A stretch of DNA of 64,000 bases from Roseiarcus sp963807735. Lineage in GTDB: Bacteria > Pseudomonadota > Alphaproteobacteria > Rhizobiales > Beijerinckiaceae. The position numbers and the translations under genes are program-made. Positions 7,061 to 14,906 of the stretch are shown here, piece after piece (the first letter of the stretch is position 1; every line of letters begins with the position of its first letter). The DNA lies in the NCBI GenBank assembly GCA_963807735.1, contig CAWEDI010000015.1:1-64000 (forward strand), in the 5' to 3' direction. A model generated the notes under the pieces. The model was not told the DNA's origin. It did no database searches and saw only the letters and a program-made list of their open reading frames with translations.

Positions 7061-8833
7061 TCAGACCAGCATCTTGCCCTTCTCGTCAATCACCGCGCCG
7101 ATATCGACGCCGGCGTCATCGCCGAGCTCGGCGAGCAACATTTCGTTGTGCGCCTTGCCCGACGGGATCATCGGGAAGCAGTTCTCTTTCTGATCGACGA
7201 GACAGTCAAAGATCACCGGCTTCGGCGTCTCGATCATCTCCATTATCGCAGCGTCGAGCTTGGAAGGGTCAGAGCAGCGGATGCCGTGGCCGCCGTAGGC
7301 CTCGGCGAGCTTTACAAAATCGGGCAGCGAATCCGTGTAGCTCTCGGAATAGCGGCCGCCGTGCAGAAGCTCCTGCCACTGGCGCACCATCCCCATGTAC
7401 TGGTTGTTGAGGATGAAGATCTTGACCGGCAGCCGGTACTGGATCGCCGTCGACATCTCCTGAATGTTCATCAGGATCGACGCCTCGCCGGCGATGTCGA
7501 TCACCAGCGATTTCGGATGCGCCATCTGCACGCCGATCGCCGCCGGCAGGCCGTAGCCCATCGTGCCGAGGCCGCCGGACGTCATCCAGCGGTTTGGCTC
7601 CTCGAACTTATAGTGCTGCGCGGCCCACATCTGATGCTGGCCAACCTCGGTGGTTACGTAGGTGTCGCGGCCTTTGGTCAGTTCGTAAAGCCGCTGGATC
7701 GCGTGCTGCGGCTTGATGACCTCGCGCGAATTGCGGAAGCCGAACGAGTTGCGCGCGCGCCAATGGTCGATCTTGCGCCACCACTCGCGCAGCGCCTCCC
7801 CGTCCGGCCGCGCCGCCTCGGCGCGCCACAGCCGCACCATGTCCTCCAGCACATGCGCGCAATCGCCGATGATCCCGAGATCGACCTTGACGTTCTTGTT
7901 GATCGATGACGGGTCGATGTCGACGTGGATCTTCTTCGAGTGCGGGGCAAAGGCGTCCAACCGTCCGGTGATGCGGTCGTCGAAGCGCGCGCCTAGGCAG
8001 ATCATCAGATCGCAATCGTGCATCGCGTTGTTGGCTTCAAACGACCCGTGCATGCCGAGCATCCCGACCCATTGCTTGTCGGAAGCCGGATAGGCGCCGA
8101 GACCCATCAGCGTCGACGTGATCGGGAAACCGGTCACTCGCACCAGTTCGCGCAACAGCGTCGAGGCGTTCGGTCCGGAGTTGATGATGCCGCCGCCGGT
8201 GTAAAAGATCGGCCGCCTCGCCTTCGCCATCATCTCGACGGCGCGCTTGATCTTGTCCTGATCGCCCTTCAGCTTCGGTTGATAGGTCTTGTGCTGGATA
8301 TTGCGCGCGAAGTGATAGGCGCCGGCGGCGAACTGGATGTCCTTCGGCACGTCGATGACGACCGGCCCCGGCCGGCCGTGGCTTGCGACATAGAAAGCTT
8401 CGTGCAGGATGCGCGGCAGATCCTCGATGCGGCGCACCAGATAATTGTGCTTGGTGCAGTTGCGCGTGATGCCGGTGGTGTCGCATTCCTGGAACGCGTC
8501 GGAGCCGATCAGATGCGTCGGCACCTGGCCGGTGATGCAGACGAGCGGGATCGAGTCCATCAGCGCATCGGTCAGGCCGGTGATCGCATTGGTCGCGCCG
8601 GGACCGGAGGTGACGAGCAGCACGCCGACCTTGCCGGTGGAGCGCGCGTAGCCCTCGGCGGCGTGCGCCGCGCCTTGCTCGTGACGGACCAGCACGTGAC
8701 GAACCTGATTCTGGCCGAACAGCGCGTCGTAGATCGGCAGCACCGCGCCGCCAGGATAGCCGAACACATACTCGACGCCCTGGTCCTTCAGCGCCTCGAC
8801 GATCATTTCGGCGCCGGTCATGTGCTTGGACAT
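7061..8833 (-). CDS. ilvI: acetolactate synthase large (catalytic) subunit
   Basis: 590 residues, biosynthetic type. It condenses pyruvate with pyruvate or 2-oxobutyrate using thiamine diphosphate, the first common step to valine, leucine and isoleucine. Visible: GYPGGAVLPIYDALF, the catalytic Glu in RHEQGAAHAAEGYAR, FAD-domain MLGMHGSFEANNAMHDCD, and the ThDP/Mg motif IAGEASILMN ending in LNNQYMGMVRQW. The usual GD of that motif is GE here. The start is MSKHMTGAEMIVEAL, with GAGGAGA in front. It is the first gene of the ilv cluster and is preceded by a leader with a terminator hairpin. Confidence 0.95.
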   Translation of the reverse strand: MSKHMTGAEMIVEALKDQGVEYVFGYPGGAVLPIYDALFGQNQVRHVLVRHEQGAAHAAEGYARSTGKVGVLLVTSGPGATNAITGLTDALMDSIPLVCITGQVPTHLIGSDAFQECDTTGITRNCTKHNYLVRRIEDLPRILHEAFYVASHGRPGPVVIDVPKDIQFAAGAYHFARNIQHKTYQPKLKGDQDKIKRAVEMMAKARRPIFYTGGGIINSGPNASTLLRELVRVTGFPITSTLMGLGAYPASDKQWVGMLGMHGSFEANNAMHDCDLMICLGARFDDRITGRLDAFAPHSKKIHVDIDPSSINKNVKVDLGIIGDCAHVLEDMVRLWRAEAARPDGEALREWWRKIDHWRARNSFGFRNSREVIKPQHAIQRLYELTKGRDTYVTTEVGQHQMWAAQHYKFEEPNRWMTSGGLGTMGYGLPAAIGVQMAHPKSLVIDIAGEASILMNIQEMSTAIQYRLPVKIFILNNQYMGMVRQWQELLHGGRYSESYTDSLPDFVKLAEAYGGHGIRCSDPSKLDAAIMEMIETPKPVIFDCLVDQKENCFPMIPSGKAHNEMLLAELGDDAGVDIGAVIDEKGKMLV

Positions 8834-8869
8834 CTTGTCTCCTCACGCGCTTCAGAATTTCAGGGCAAT

Positions 8870-8891
8870 AAAAAAGGCCCGCGAGGGGCCT
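8870..8891 (-). terminator. intrinsic terminator in the ilvI leader (candidate attenuator)
   Basis: On the minus strand: AGGCCC, loop CTCGC, GGGCCTTTTTTA. A five- to six-pair GC stem followed directly by six T, 37 bp in front of the ilvI start codon. A terminator inside the leader of an amino-acid operon, downstream of a short peptide frame, is the layout of transcription attenuation. Confidence 0.7.
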
Positions 8892-8904
8892 GGGTCATGC
8901 GCCG

Positions 8905-8958
8905 TTAAAGTGGAAGCCGAACCCTAGGTTCGTCCACCTCGCGGCGCACATCGTACAT
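8905..8958 (-). CDS. candidate ilv leader peptide
   Basis: 17-residue frame MYDVRREVDEPRVRLPL ending in TAA just before the terminator hairpin. Three Val and two Leu codons fit a regulatory peptide for branched-chain amino acids, though the enrichment is modest and no isoleucine is present. The coding region itself contains an inverted repeat (GTGGACGAACC with GGGTTCGGCTTCCAC), which could serve as the competing hairpin. No strong ribosome-binding site is visible. A second short frame (MCAARWTN...) overlaps it. Confidence 0.45.
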   Translation of the reverse strand: MYDVRREVDEPRVRLPL

Positions 8959-9007
8959 TAAGCGAACCCACGTCGGGCCTCGGGCTACAAGTTGCGATTG
9001 GGCGCGC

Positions 9008-9036
9008 AAACTAAGGGCGGACGCCGGTCCCGTCAA
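9008..9036 (-). promoter_or_regulatory. candidate promoter of the ilv operon
   Basis: On the minus strand TTGACG, 17 bases, TAGTTT. Transcription would begin near 9001, giving a leader of about 165 bases that contains the peptide frame and the terminator. The -10 match is only partial. Confidence 0.4.
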
Positions 9037-9110
9037 GGTCGCGAGCCAAAGATATTTTCGCCAACCGGCGCGCGTCGTGTAAGCTCCGTCGTCCGATTGG
9101 GAGCGTGGCG

Positions 9111-9728
9111 ATGAAGTTCTATTATTCCCCCGGCAGTTGCGCGCTGGGAATTCATGTCGTCCTGGAGGAGACCGGCGCGCCGTTCACGCTGGCGCGCATC
9201 GATTTCGCGGCGCGCGAGCAATATGGCGAGGCCTATCGCGCCCTCAATCCGAAATCGAAGGTGCCGGCGCTGCAACTCGATGACGGCTCCGTGCTGACGG
9301 AGTACCAGGCGATCGCCACCTACCTCGCGCTGACGCACCCGGAGAAGCGGCTAATTCCCGACGATCCCGCGATGCAGGCGCGCATGTACGAGGCGCTGCA
9401 CTACATCGTCGGCACGATCCACTCGGACGGCTTCCGCCGCGTGTTCCGCCCCAACTATTTCGCCGTCAACGAAGCCGACTACGACGCCGTCAAGGCGCGC
9501 GGGCAAGAGATCGCCATGAACGGATTAAAACTGATCGACCACGCGCTCGAAGGCCGCGAATGGCTGGCGGGCGCCTTCTCGATCGCCGACACGGCGCTGT
9601 TCTACGTATCCTTCTGGGCGATCGCGCGGGTGAAATGGCCGGCGCCGACGCGAGTCGCCGCTCACTACGAGCGCATGCGCGCGCGGCCGAGCGTCGTGAA
9701 GGCGTTCGCCGACGAGGGTCTTCGATGA
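9111..9728 (+). CDS. glutathione S-transferase family protein
   Basis: 205 residues. Conjugates or isomerises small electrophiles with glutathione in the cytoplasm. The N-terminal thioredoxin-like domain shows YYSPGSCALGIHVVLEETG, where the Ser/Cys pair sits at the glutathione site of beta-like GSTs, then NPKSKVPALQLDDGSVLTEYQAIATYLA with the cis-Pro and Glu/Tyr glutathione contacts. The C-terminal helical domain includes WLAGAFSIADTALFYV. ATG 9111 is preferred over GTG 9105 because the family starts MKFYYSP. It overlaps the next gene (ATGA). Confidence 0.88.
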   Translation: MKFYYSPGSCALGIHVVLEETGAPFTLARIDFAAREQYGEAYRALNPKSKVPALQLDDGSVLTEYQAIATYLALTHPEKRLIPDDPAMQARMYEALHYIVGTIHSDGFRRVFRPNYFAVNEADYDAVKARGQEIAMNGLKLIDHALEGREWLAGAFSIADTALFYVSFWAIARVKWPAPTRVAAHYERMRARPSVVKAFADEGLR

Positions 9729-10114
9729 CTCGCCCGCGCTCCGAGCGCTTCGAGCGCGGCCTGAAAATCCGTCGCGAGGTGCTGGGCGACGCCCATGTCG
9801 ACCGCAGCCTCAACGCCGCCAACGACTTCAATTGGCCGGCGCAGGTGTTGGCGACCGAAAACGCGTGGGCCGACCTGTGGAGTCGGCCTGGCCTCAACCG
9901 AAAGTCGCGCAGCGTGCTGACGCTAGGGATCCTCGCGGTGATGAACCGTCCGCAAGAATTCAAGGCCCACGTCCGCGGCGCGATCAACAACGGGGTCGGC
10001 GTCGCCGAATTGCAGGAAATCTTGCTGCACCTTGGCGGCTACGCCGGCTTCCCGGTCGGGCTCGACGCGTTCCGCCTCGCGACGGAAGCATTGTCCGAGA
10101 TGGGGCTCGTCTAG
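9725..10114 (+). CDS. carboxymuconolactone decarboxylase family protein
   Basis: 129 residues, AhpD/CMD fold. The sequence RREVLGDAHVDRSLNAAN at the N-terminus and RSVLTLGILAVMNRPQEFKAHVRGAINNG match PcaC-type 4-carboxymuconolactone decarboxylases, including the helix that carries the active-site residues; there is no CxxC, so it is of the decarboxylase rather than the peroxidase type. No other protocatechuate genes are nearby. It is translationally coupled to the glutathione S-transferase, suggesting a shared detoxification or aromatic-degradation role. Confidence 0.82.
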   Translation: MTRPRSERFERGLKIRREVLGDAHVDRSLNAANDFNWPAQVLATENAWADLWSRPGLNRKSRSVLTLGILAVMNRPQEFKAHVRGAINNGVGVAELQEILLHLGGYAGFPVGLDAFRLATEALSEMGLV

Positions 10115-10137
10115 CGCAATGGTAAGCAAGTAGAACT

Positions 10138-10241
10138 GTCATTGCGAGCGAAGCGAAGCAATCCATCTCTGAGAGATCGTCCGTTATTCGATAGCGCGGC
10201 GTCGGCGGAGCCGTGGATTGCTTCGCTTCGCTCGCAATGAC
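10138..10241. repeat. dispersed palindromic repeat, copy 2
   Basis: Inverted ends GTCATTGCGAGCGAAGCG and complement, around a variable centre. It lies between the convergent CMD-like gene and the SDR gene, where it could act as a bidirectional terminator. Confidence 0.9.
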
Positions 10242-10265
10242 GATTCCGATGCATTGCGGAATGTG

Positions 10266-11096
10266 TCAGGACAGGCGCTCCGCGGCGTAGGCCTCGAACT
10301 TCTCCTTCCAGTCGGGATGCCAACGCGAAAGGGCCGGCCGTTTCTCGATGATGTCGCCGACGCTCCATTGCAGCCGTAGCGCGTCGAGCGCCTCGGAGAC
10401 CACGTTGTCGGGGCAATAGACGTAGAACTCGCCCGCCTCAACCGCCGCAAACATCCGCGCGACAACCTGCTCGGGCGTCCAAGCGCCGGCAGGTTTCTCC
10501 CCGCCTTGCGCGGCGGTGAGGCCGGTGAATGTCCATCCCGGCACGAGGAGATGCGCCGTCACCTTCGACCCCGGCTGATTGCGCAACTCATGGGCGAGTT
10601 GCTCGGTCAGCGCGCGTACGCCCGCCTTCGCGGTCGCGTAAGCCGGGTCGCCCGGCGGATTGGTGATGCCTTGTTTCGAGCCGGTGTTGACGATCGCCGC
10701 CCTCCCGCCCTGCCCCAGCATGCGCTCGGCGAACGCGTGCACGCCGTGGATAACGCCCCAGAGATTGACGTCTAGAATCGCTTTCCAGCGGTCGAGCGTC
10801 CCCCAGTTTTTCGAGCCGTGGCCGATGGCGGCGTTGTTCATCAGGAGATGCACGGCGCCGAAGGCGTCGTAGGCCGTGTCGCGCAGCCTCTCGACGTCGG
10901 CGAATTGCGCGACGTCGCCGACCACGACGCGCGTCTCCGCCGGCAAACCTTCCTTAAGCTTGGCGAGCGCTTCGCCGCTGCGGTCGAACAGGCAGAGCCG
11001 CATCCCGCGCTCGGCGCACATCGCGGCCGCCGCCCGGCCGATGCCGCTCGCCGCGCCGGTAATGACGGCGACCTGGCCGCTTTGAAACATGCTCAT
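10266..11096 (-). CDS. short-chain dehydrogenase/reductase
   Basis: 276 residues, NAD(P)-dependent oxidoreductase. Rossmann motif TGAASGIG (about residues 13-20), NNAAIG, the catalytic Ser in VNTGSKQGI and the YATAK Tyr-Lys pair are all present. Start ATG 11096 (MSMFQSGQVAVITG) has AGGAAAA in front; the long upstream extension has no support. It is divergent from malonyl-CoA synthetase across a 119-bp gap, so the two may share control. The substrate is not predictable. Confidence 0.87.
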   Translation of the reverse strand: MSMFQSGQVAVITGAASGIGRAAAAMCAERGMRLCLFDRSGEALAKLKEGLPAETRVVVGDVAQFADVERLRDTAYDAFGAVHLLMNNAAIGHGSKNWGTLDRWKAILDVNLWGVIHGVHAFAERMLGQGGRAAIVNTGSKQGITNPPGDPAYATAKAGVRALTEQLAHELRNQPGSKVTAHLLVPGWTFTGLTAAQGGEKPAGAWTPEQVVARMFAAVEAGEFYVYCPDNVVSEALDALRLQWSVGDIIEKRPALSRWHPDWKEKFEAYAAERLS

Positions 11097-11215
11097 GCCG
11101 TTTTCCTCCACAAATGCTTGTGATCTCTCGCGCGGCGCCGTCGTCGGCAAATCAAGCTTTCTTGCCCGCGCCGCGCCGGTTTATAACGCTTGCGACCGCT
11201 TTCCGAGGTTCCGCC

Positions 11216-12733
11216 TTGTCCGCCAATCTGCATGACATTTTACGCGCTCGCGCCACCAATCCGCAAAAGGCGGCGATGGAGACGCCGGACGGCGAGCGCA
11301 TCTCCTACGGCGAACTCTACGCCCGCGCCGGCCGAATGGCGCGGGCGCTGGTCGAACTCGGCGTCGAGCCCGGCGACCGGGTCGCGACCCAGATCGACAA
11401 ATCGCCCGACGCGATCGTGCTGGCGCTCGCCTGCTTCCGCGCCGGCGCGGCGCTGTTGCCGCTCAACACCGCCTACACTTTGGCCGAACTCGAATATTTC
11501 CTCAACGACGCCGAACCTGCGTTGACGCTCTGCCGGCCGGCGCAACTCGGCGCGGTGCGGGCGTTGAGCGAAAAGCTCGGCCTGCGCGCCGTCGAGAGCC
11601 TTGGCGCCCGCGGCAGCGGCACCTTCGGTCAGCGAGTCGCCGCGACGCGCGACGAGCTGCCGACGGTCGCGCGCGCCCCCTCCGATCTGGCGGCGATCCT
11701 CTACACCTCGGGCACCACGGGGCGCTCGAAAGGCGCCATGCTGACGCACGAGAACCTGTCCTCGAACGCCGCGACGCTCACGGAGCTGTGGCAATTCACC
11801 GCCGACGACACGCTGATCCACGCCTTGCCGGTCTATCACACGCACGGCCTTTTCGTGGCCACCAACGTCGCGCTGATGGCCGGCGCGACCATGATCTTTC
11901 AGCCGAAATTCGACGCCGACACGGTGATGGCGGCGATTCCGCGCGCGACCGCGCTGATGGGCGTGCCGACCTTCTATACGCGCCTTCTGGAGCATTCGAG
12001 CCTCAGCGTGCCGGCGACCCGGCGCATGCGGCTGTTCATCAGCGGCTCGGCGCCCCTGCTTGCCGAAACGCACGCGCGCTGGCGCGAGAAGACCGGGCAC
12101 GCGATCCTCGAACGCTACGGCATGACCGAAACCAACATGATTACCTCGAACCCCTACGAGGGCGATCGCATCGCCGGCACGGTCGGCTTTCCACTGCCCG
12201 GCGTGAAGCTGCGCATCGCCAATGCGGAGACCGGGCGGGCGCTGCCGGACGGCGAGGTCGGCGTGATCGAGGTGAAGGGCCCGAATGTGTTCAAGGGCTA
12301 TTGGCGGATGCCGGAGAAGACGGCGTCGGAGTTCCGCCGCGACGGCTTCTTCATCACCGGCGACCTCGGCATGATCGACGCGCGCGGTTACGTGCATATC
12401 GTCGGGCGCGCGAAGGATCTCATCATCTCCGGCGGCTTCAATGTCTACCCCAAGGAGATCGAGGGCGAGATCGACCGGCTGCCCGGCGTCGTCGAGAGCG
12501 CGGTGATCGGCCTGTCGCACCCCGATTTCGGCGAAGGCGTGGCCGCTGTCGTGGTGCGAGTTCCCGGCGCGCCGGTCGACGAGTTCGTCATCCGGGAGGC
12601 GCTCGAGGAGCGGCTGGCGAAATACAAGCAGCCGAAGCGGGTGTTCTTTGTCGAAGCGCTGCCGCGCAACGCGATGGGCAAGGTGCAGAAGGCGGCGCTG
12701 CGCGAGAGCTATAAGGACGCGTTCCAGGGCTGA
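11216..12733 (+). CDS. matB: malonyl-CoA synthetase
   Basis: 505 residues with TTG start at 11216 behind CGAGG, the family's usual length. ANL-superfamily enzyme that activates malonate to malonyl-CoA with ATP in the cytoplasm. Visible: phosphate loop ILYTSGTTGRSKGAMLTH, PVYHTHGLFV, the acyl-binding ERYGMTETNMITSNPYEGDR which is characteristic of MatB, DGFFITGDLG and the C-terminal lysine in LPRNAMGKVQKA. No malonyl-CoA decarboxylase or malonate transporter is in the window, so it may serve salvage of malonate. A general acyl-CoA synthetase is the alternative. Confidence 0.87.
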   Translation: MSANLHDILRARATNPQKAAMETPDGERISYGELYARAGRMARALVELGVEPGDRVATQIDKSPDAIVLALACFRAGAALLPLNTAYTLAELEYFLNDAEPALTLCRPAQLGAVRALSEKLGLRAVESLGARGSGTFGQRVAATRDELPTVARAPSDLAAILYTSGTTGRSKGAMLTHENLSSNAATLTELWQFTADDTLIHALPVYHTHGLFVATNVALMAGATMIFQPKFDADTVMAAIPRATALMGVPTFYTRLLEHSSLSVPATRRMRLFISGSAPLLAETHARWREKTGHAILERYGMTETNMITSNPYEGDRIAGTVGFPLPGVKLRIANAETGRALPDGEVGVIEVKGPNVFKGYWRMPEKTASEFRRDGFFITGDLGMIDARGYVHIVGRAKDLIISGGFNVYPKEIEGEIDRLPGVVESAVIGLSHPDFGEGVAAVVVRVPGAPVDEFVIREALEERLAKYKQPKRVFFVEALPRNAMGKVQKAALRESYKDAFQG

Positions 12734-12755
12734 CGCGTCCCTGGCGGGCGACTTG

Positions 12756-13238
12756 CTAGGTGGAGGCCGGCGCCGAGACGGCTCCGAGCGGCGGCAATTC
12801 CGTTTCGACGCCTAGCGATTTCAAAGCGTTGATTGTCGAGACCTGAGCCCCTCCGACGTCGCCGCGCGCGGGATGCAGCGCGTGTTGCAGGCGCCAATAG
12901 CGCTCGATATGGGGCAGCAGCGCCACGACCGCGGCGACGGCGCGCAGATCGCCGCGCTCCAGGGCGAGGTCGGCGTATTGCATCGCCTTGTTGAGGCGTT
13001 GCTGTTGCAGCGCGACGAAACTTTCCGCCGGCTCCGGCGGCGGCCGCTGGTCGATCGCGCGCTTCACCTCGCGCCTGACGGTGGAGACGGAGACCCCGGC
13101 CCCTGCGGCGATCTTCTCGTAAGGATGGCCGGCGGCGACGAGATCGAGCAGGTTGCCCCGCCATTCGCGCTTTTCGCTCCGCCGCCGCGCCGCGGCCTCG
13201 CGCGCCTTGGCGCGTTGCGAGGAAAGAGGCTTGGACAT
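12756..13238 (-). CDS. unknown protein with helix-turn-helix-like segment
   Basis: 160 residues, not recognised. The N-terminus is very basic (SSQRAKAREAAARRRSEKREWR), followed by a likely helix-turn-helix, AAGHPYEKIAAGAGVSVST with VRREVKRAI as the recognition helix, then a helical part and a low-complexity tail. This resembles small-terminase or resolvase-type DNA-binding domains in outline only. It converges with matB and faces the toxin-antitoxin island. No phage genes are near. Confidence 0.6.
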   Translation of the reverse strand: MSKPLSSQRAKAREAAARRRSEKREWRGNLLDLVAAGHPYEKIAAGAGVSVSTVRREVKRAIDQRPPPEPAESFVALQQQRLNKAMQYADLALERGDLRAVAAVVALLPHIERYWRLQHALHPARGDVGGAQVSTINALKSLGVETELPPLGAVSAPAST

Positions 13239-13382
13239 GGGCGATCCGGCGAAAGGGACGCAGTGTCGCGCTAATCAAAGGCGGTTTTGGGGACGTTGCC
13301 GAGATGGGCGAGAGGGACGTTTGCTCCCGCGAGCTTTTTGTTCACGAACATTGAATGGCACCGAGGCGACCATCAAAAGCCG

Positions 13383-13433
13383 TTGACAACGTGAGTACCT
13401 TTACGTAAGTATCCTCACGTGAAGGTACTCACG
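13383..13433 (+). promoter_or_regulatory. promoter with iterated operator for the RHH protein
   Basis: TTGACA (13383-13388), 17 bases, TAAGTA. Overlapping it are three copies of one half-site: CGTGAGTACCTT (13390-13401), CGTAAGTATCCT (13404-13415) and an inverted copy AAGGTACTCACG (13422-13433). This layout would let the downstream regulator repress its own promoter. Confidence 0.65.
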
Positions 13434-13441
13434 GAACGATT

Positions 13442-13705
13442 ATGAAAACCGATTCGGAACGACAAGCGGAATATCAACGACGGAGACGCGAGACTGAGGA
13501 TCGCATTATGGTCTGGGTTACGAAAGAAGTTGAACATGGAATGGATGTATTGCGTGGCAGCGAAAGCCGAACGACATGGATCAATCGCGCCATCACCGAA
13601 CTGACCGTCAGGCAGCTACTTGAGAAGCCGCTCTCTTTCAGCGACGCGGAGTGGTCTGAAGCCGCCCGGAGGGGCCGGGAACGCGGGATTATTCTCCCAG
13701 ACTAG
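13442..13705 (+). CDS. small ribbon-helix-helix DNA-binding protein
   Basis: 87 residues. The middle reads as a ribbon-helix-helix fold: beta strand RIMVWVTKE, helix VEHGMDVLRGSE, turn, helix SRTTWINRAITELTVRQ. The N-terminus is strongly charged (RQAEYQRRRRETEDR). Such proteins are repressors, often antitoxins, and the iterated half-sites just upstream fit autoregulation. No toxin gene follows; the next thing is a VapC remnant on the other strand. It is an orphan regulator or antitoxin; assignment to a named family is not possible from sequence alone. Confidence 0.65.
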   Translation: MKTDSERQAEYQRRRRETEDRIMVWVTKEVEHGMDVLRGSESRTTWINRAITELTVRQLLEKPLSFSDAEWSEAARRGRERGIILPD

Positions 13706-13720
13706 CGGCGTCGCACTATC

Positions 13721-13837
13721 TCAAAACCCCTTGCTATTTCGGCGTTTATTCATGGTGCGGGTTGCATGACTTGCGACCCACCACCGCGATTCTTCGAATA
13801 GAAACCGAGTAGGGGCCGAGCTATCGACGACGATCAT
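13721..13837 (-). pseudogene. remnant of a VapC-type PIN-domain toxin
   Basis: A 38-residue frame starting MIVVDSSA, the hallmark first strand of VapC with its catalytic Asp at residue 5, starting at an ATG that overlaps the stop codon of the vapB-like gene (ATGA), as in normal vapBC operons. After residue 8 the sequence no longer matches (PTRFLFEESRWWV...) and ends at TGA, so the rest of the PIN domain, including the other acidic residues, is gone. An internal deletion is the simplest explanation. Confidence 0.7.
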
Positions 13838-14106
13838 AGGCCGTTGAGGTCGTCAACAATCTCGGTGACAGGTCGCGGATCGTTGACGGGCGCGAGCGCG
13901 ATCTGATGAGCCATCGCATCAAAACGCGCAATACGCGCAGCGATAGCTTCGGGGGATTGATCACGAGGGCGTCGAGCCGCAAGCGCGATGCCCTCGGCCC
14001 GCGCCATGGCTTCGAGCGCGTCGCGAACAGCGTCGTCGACGGCGACACGCTTGGCGAGCGCCACGCGCTGCGCAAGGTCTTGCGTCTCCCGGGACAGGTC
14101 GATCAT
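13834..14106 (-). CDS. VapB-type antitoxin, orphan
   Basis: 90 residues. DLAQRVALAKRVAVDDAVRDALEAMARAEG has the pattern of the Rv0623/PSK-type VapB antitoxins (ribbon-helix-helix with a helical second half), and the C-terminal tail ending VTEIVDDLNGL is the usual toxin-wrapping extension. These bind and silence VapC ribonucleases and repress their own operon. Here the toxin that should follow is reduced to a 38-residue stub, so the antitoxin is now without its partner unless it acts against another VapC. Confidence 0.7.
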   Translation of the reverse strand: MIDLSRETQDLAQRVALAKRVAVDDAVRDALEAMARAEGIALAARRPRDQSPEAIAARIARFDAMAHQIALAPVNDPRPVTEIVDDLNGL

Positions 14107-14179
14107 GTCATTTTCTACCAGAAATACTACGAAAGCGCCAGAATCCTTGGCCTCTCTTACCGCCTGCCGCGCTTAGCCT

Positions 14180-14204
14180 CGCAACTGCGCCTCGATCGCC
14201 GCCT
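14180..14204. repeat. 25-bp direct repeat, copy A
   Basis: CGCAACTGCGCCTCGATCGC then CGCCT, identical to 14911-14935, which is the 3' end of the SnoaL-like gene. With one gap the match continues through GTCGA. The two copies flank the parDE module. Confidence 0.85.
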
Positions 14205-14269
14205 GTCGAGCCGTAGCATAGCGGCGGCGCAAGTTAAGTCGACGCACCAGAGAAGAGCTGCCAAACGGC

Positions 14270-14572
14270 TCACTCCGGCGCCCACGAAATAGCGGAAAGG
14301 TCGCGCGCGCCGTCGATGACGCGCACGATCTGCGCGCCGTCCTCCGTCACGCGGTAGAGTGCGAGCCATCGCTCGATGACGAGCGATCGGGCGTCGCTGT
14401 GGATTTCTGGTCGGGCGCGGCCCACACGGGGATGATCTTTCAGCAGCGCGCAGGTTCGCTCGATCGAGTCAAAAACTCGATCGGCGACTCCGTCGGAAGC
14501 GTGCGCGGCGACATAACGCCAAATATCCAGCAAATCTTCGCGCGCCTGCCTCGTGAACCTTACGCGGCTCAC
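14270..14572 (-). CDS. parE: ParE/RelE-family toxin
   Basis: 100 residues with GTG start overlapping the parD stop (GTGA). The fold is the RelE/ParE superfamily: VRFTRQAREDLLDIWRYVA at the N-terminus, helices with LLKDHPRVGRARPEI, and the terminal strands RSLVIERWLALYRV and IVRVIDGARDL. ParE members poison DNA gyrase while RelE members cut mRNA; the pairing with ParD points to the first. It is the second gene of a complete module flanked by a direct repeat. Confidence 0.88.
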   Translation of the reverse strand: MSRVRFTRQAREDLLDIWRYVAAHASDGVADRVFDSIERTCALLKDHPRVGRARPEIHSDARSLVIERWLALYRVTEDGAQIVRVIDGARDLSAISWAPE

Positions 14573-14823
14573 GCCTTGCGCTTCGCGGCCGGCGATCGCG
14601 CGCGGGCCTTCAACTCGGCGAAATCGATCTCCCCGGCGTCGCCGCTGTCCTCGCCTTCCCGCCAAGCTTGACGCAGCCAGGTCAGCTTTTCCGCCTCCTG
14701 CTTCTCCGTCTTTTCCATCAGACGCAGCGCCTCGCGCACAACTTCGCTAGACGACCCGTAACGGCCGGTCGCCACCTTTTCTTTCACGAAATTCGCCAGT
14801 TCCTCGGGGAGCGAGACGTTCAT
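14569..14823 (-). CDS. parD: ParD-family antitoxin
   Basis: 84 residues. MNVSLPEELANFVKEKVATG with SSSEVVREALRLMEK is the ParD ribbon-helix-helix DNA-binding domain, and the acidic, flexible C-terminus neutralises the toxin. ATG 14823 is chosen since it gives the canonical MNVSLP start with GGAGG about 20 bp upstream and overlap coupling to parE; the upstream extension is unsupported. The dimer is expected to repress its own promoter. Confidence 0.88.
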   Translation of the reverse strand: MNVSLPEELANFVKEKVATGRYGSSSEVVREALRLMEKTEKQEAEKLTWLRQAWREGEDSGDAGEIDFAELKARARSPAAKRKA

Positions 14824-14906
14824 GTTCAAAATTGAGCCTCCGCGGTCGCCGCTAGGTATGCCTAAATTTAGCATTTCCAGCCATGTGTCGAAAGGCTTGG
14901 CGATGG

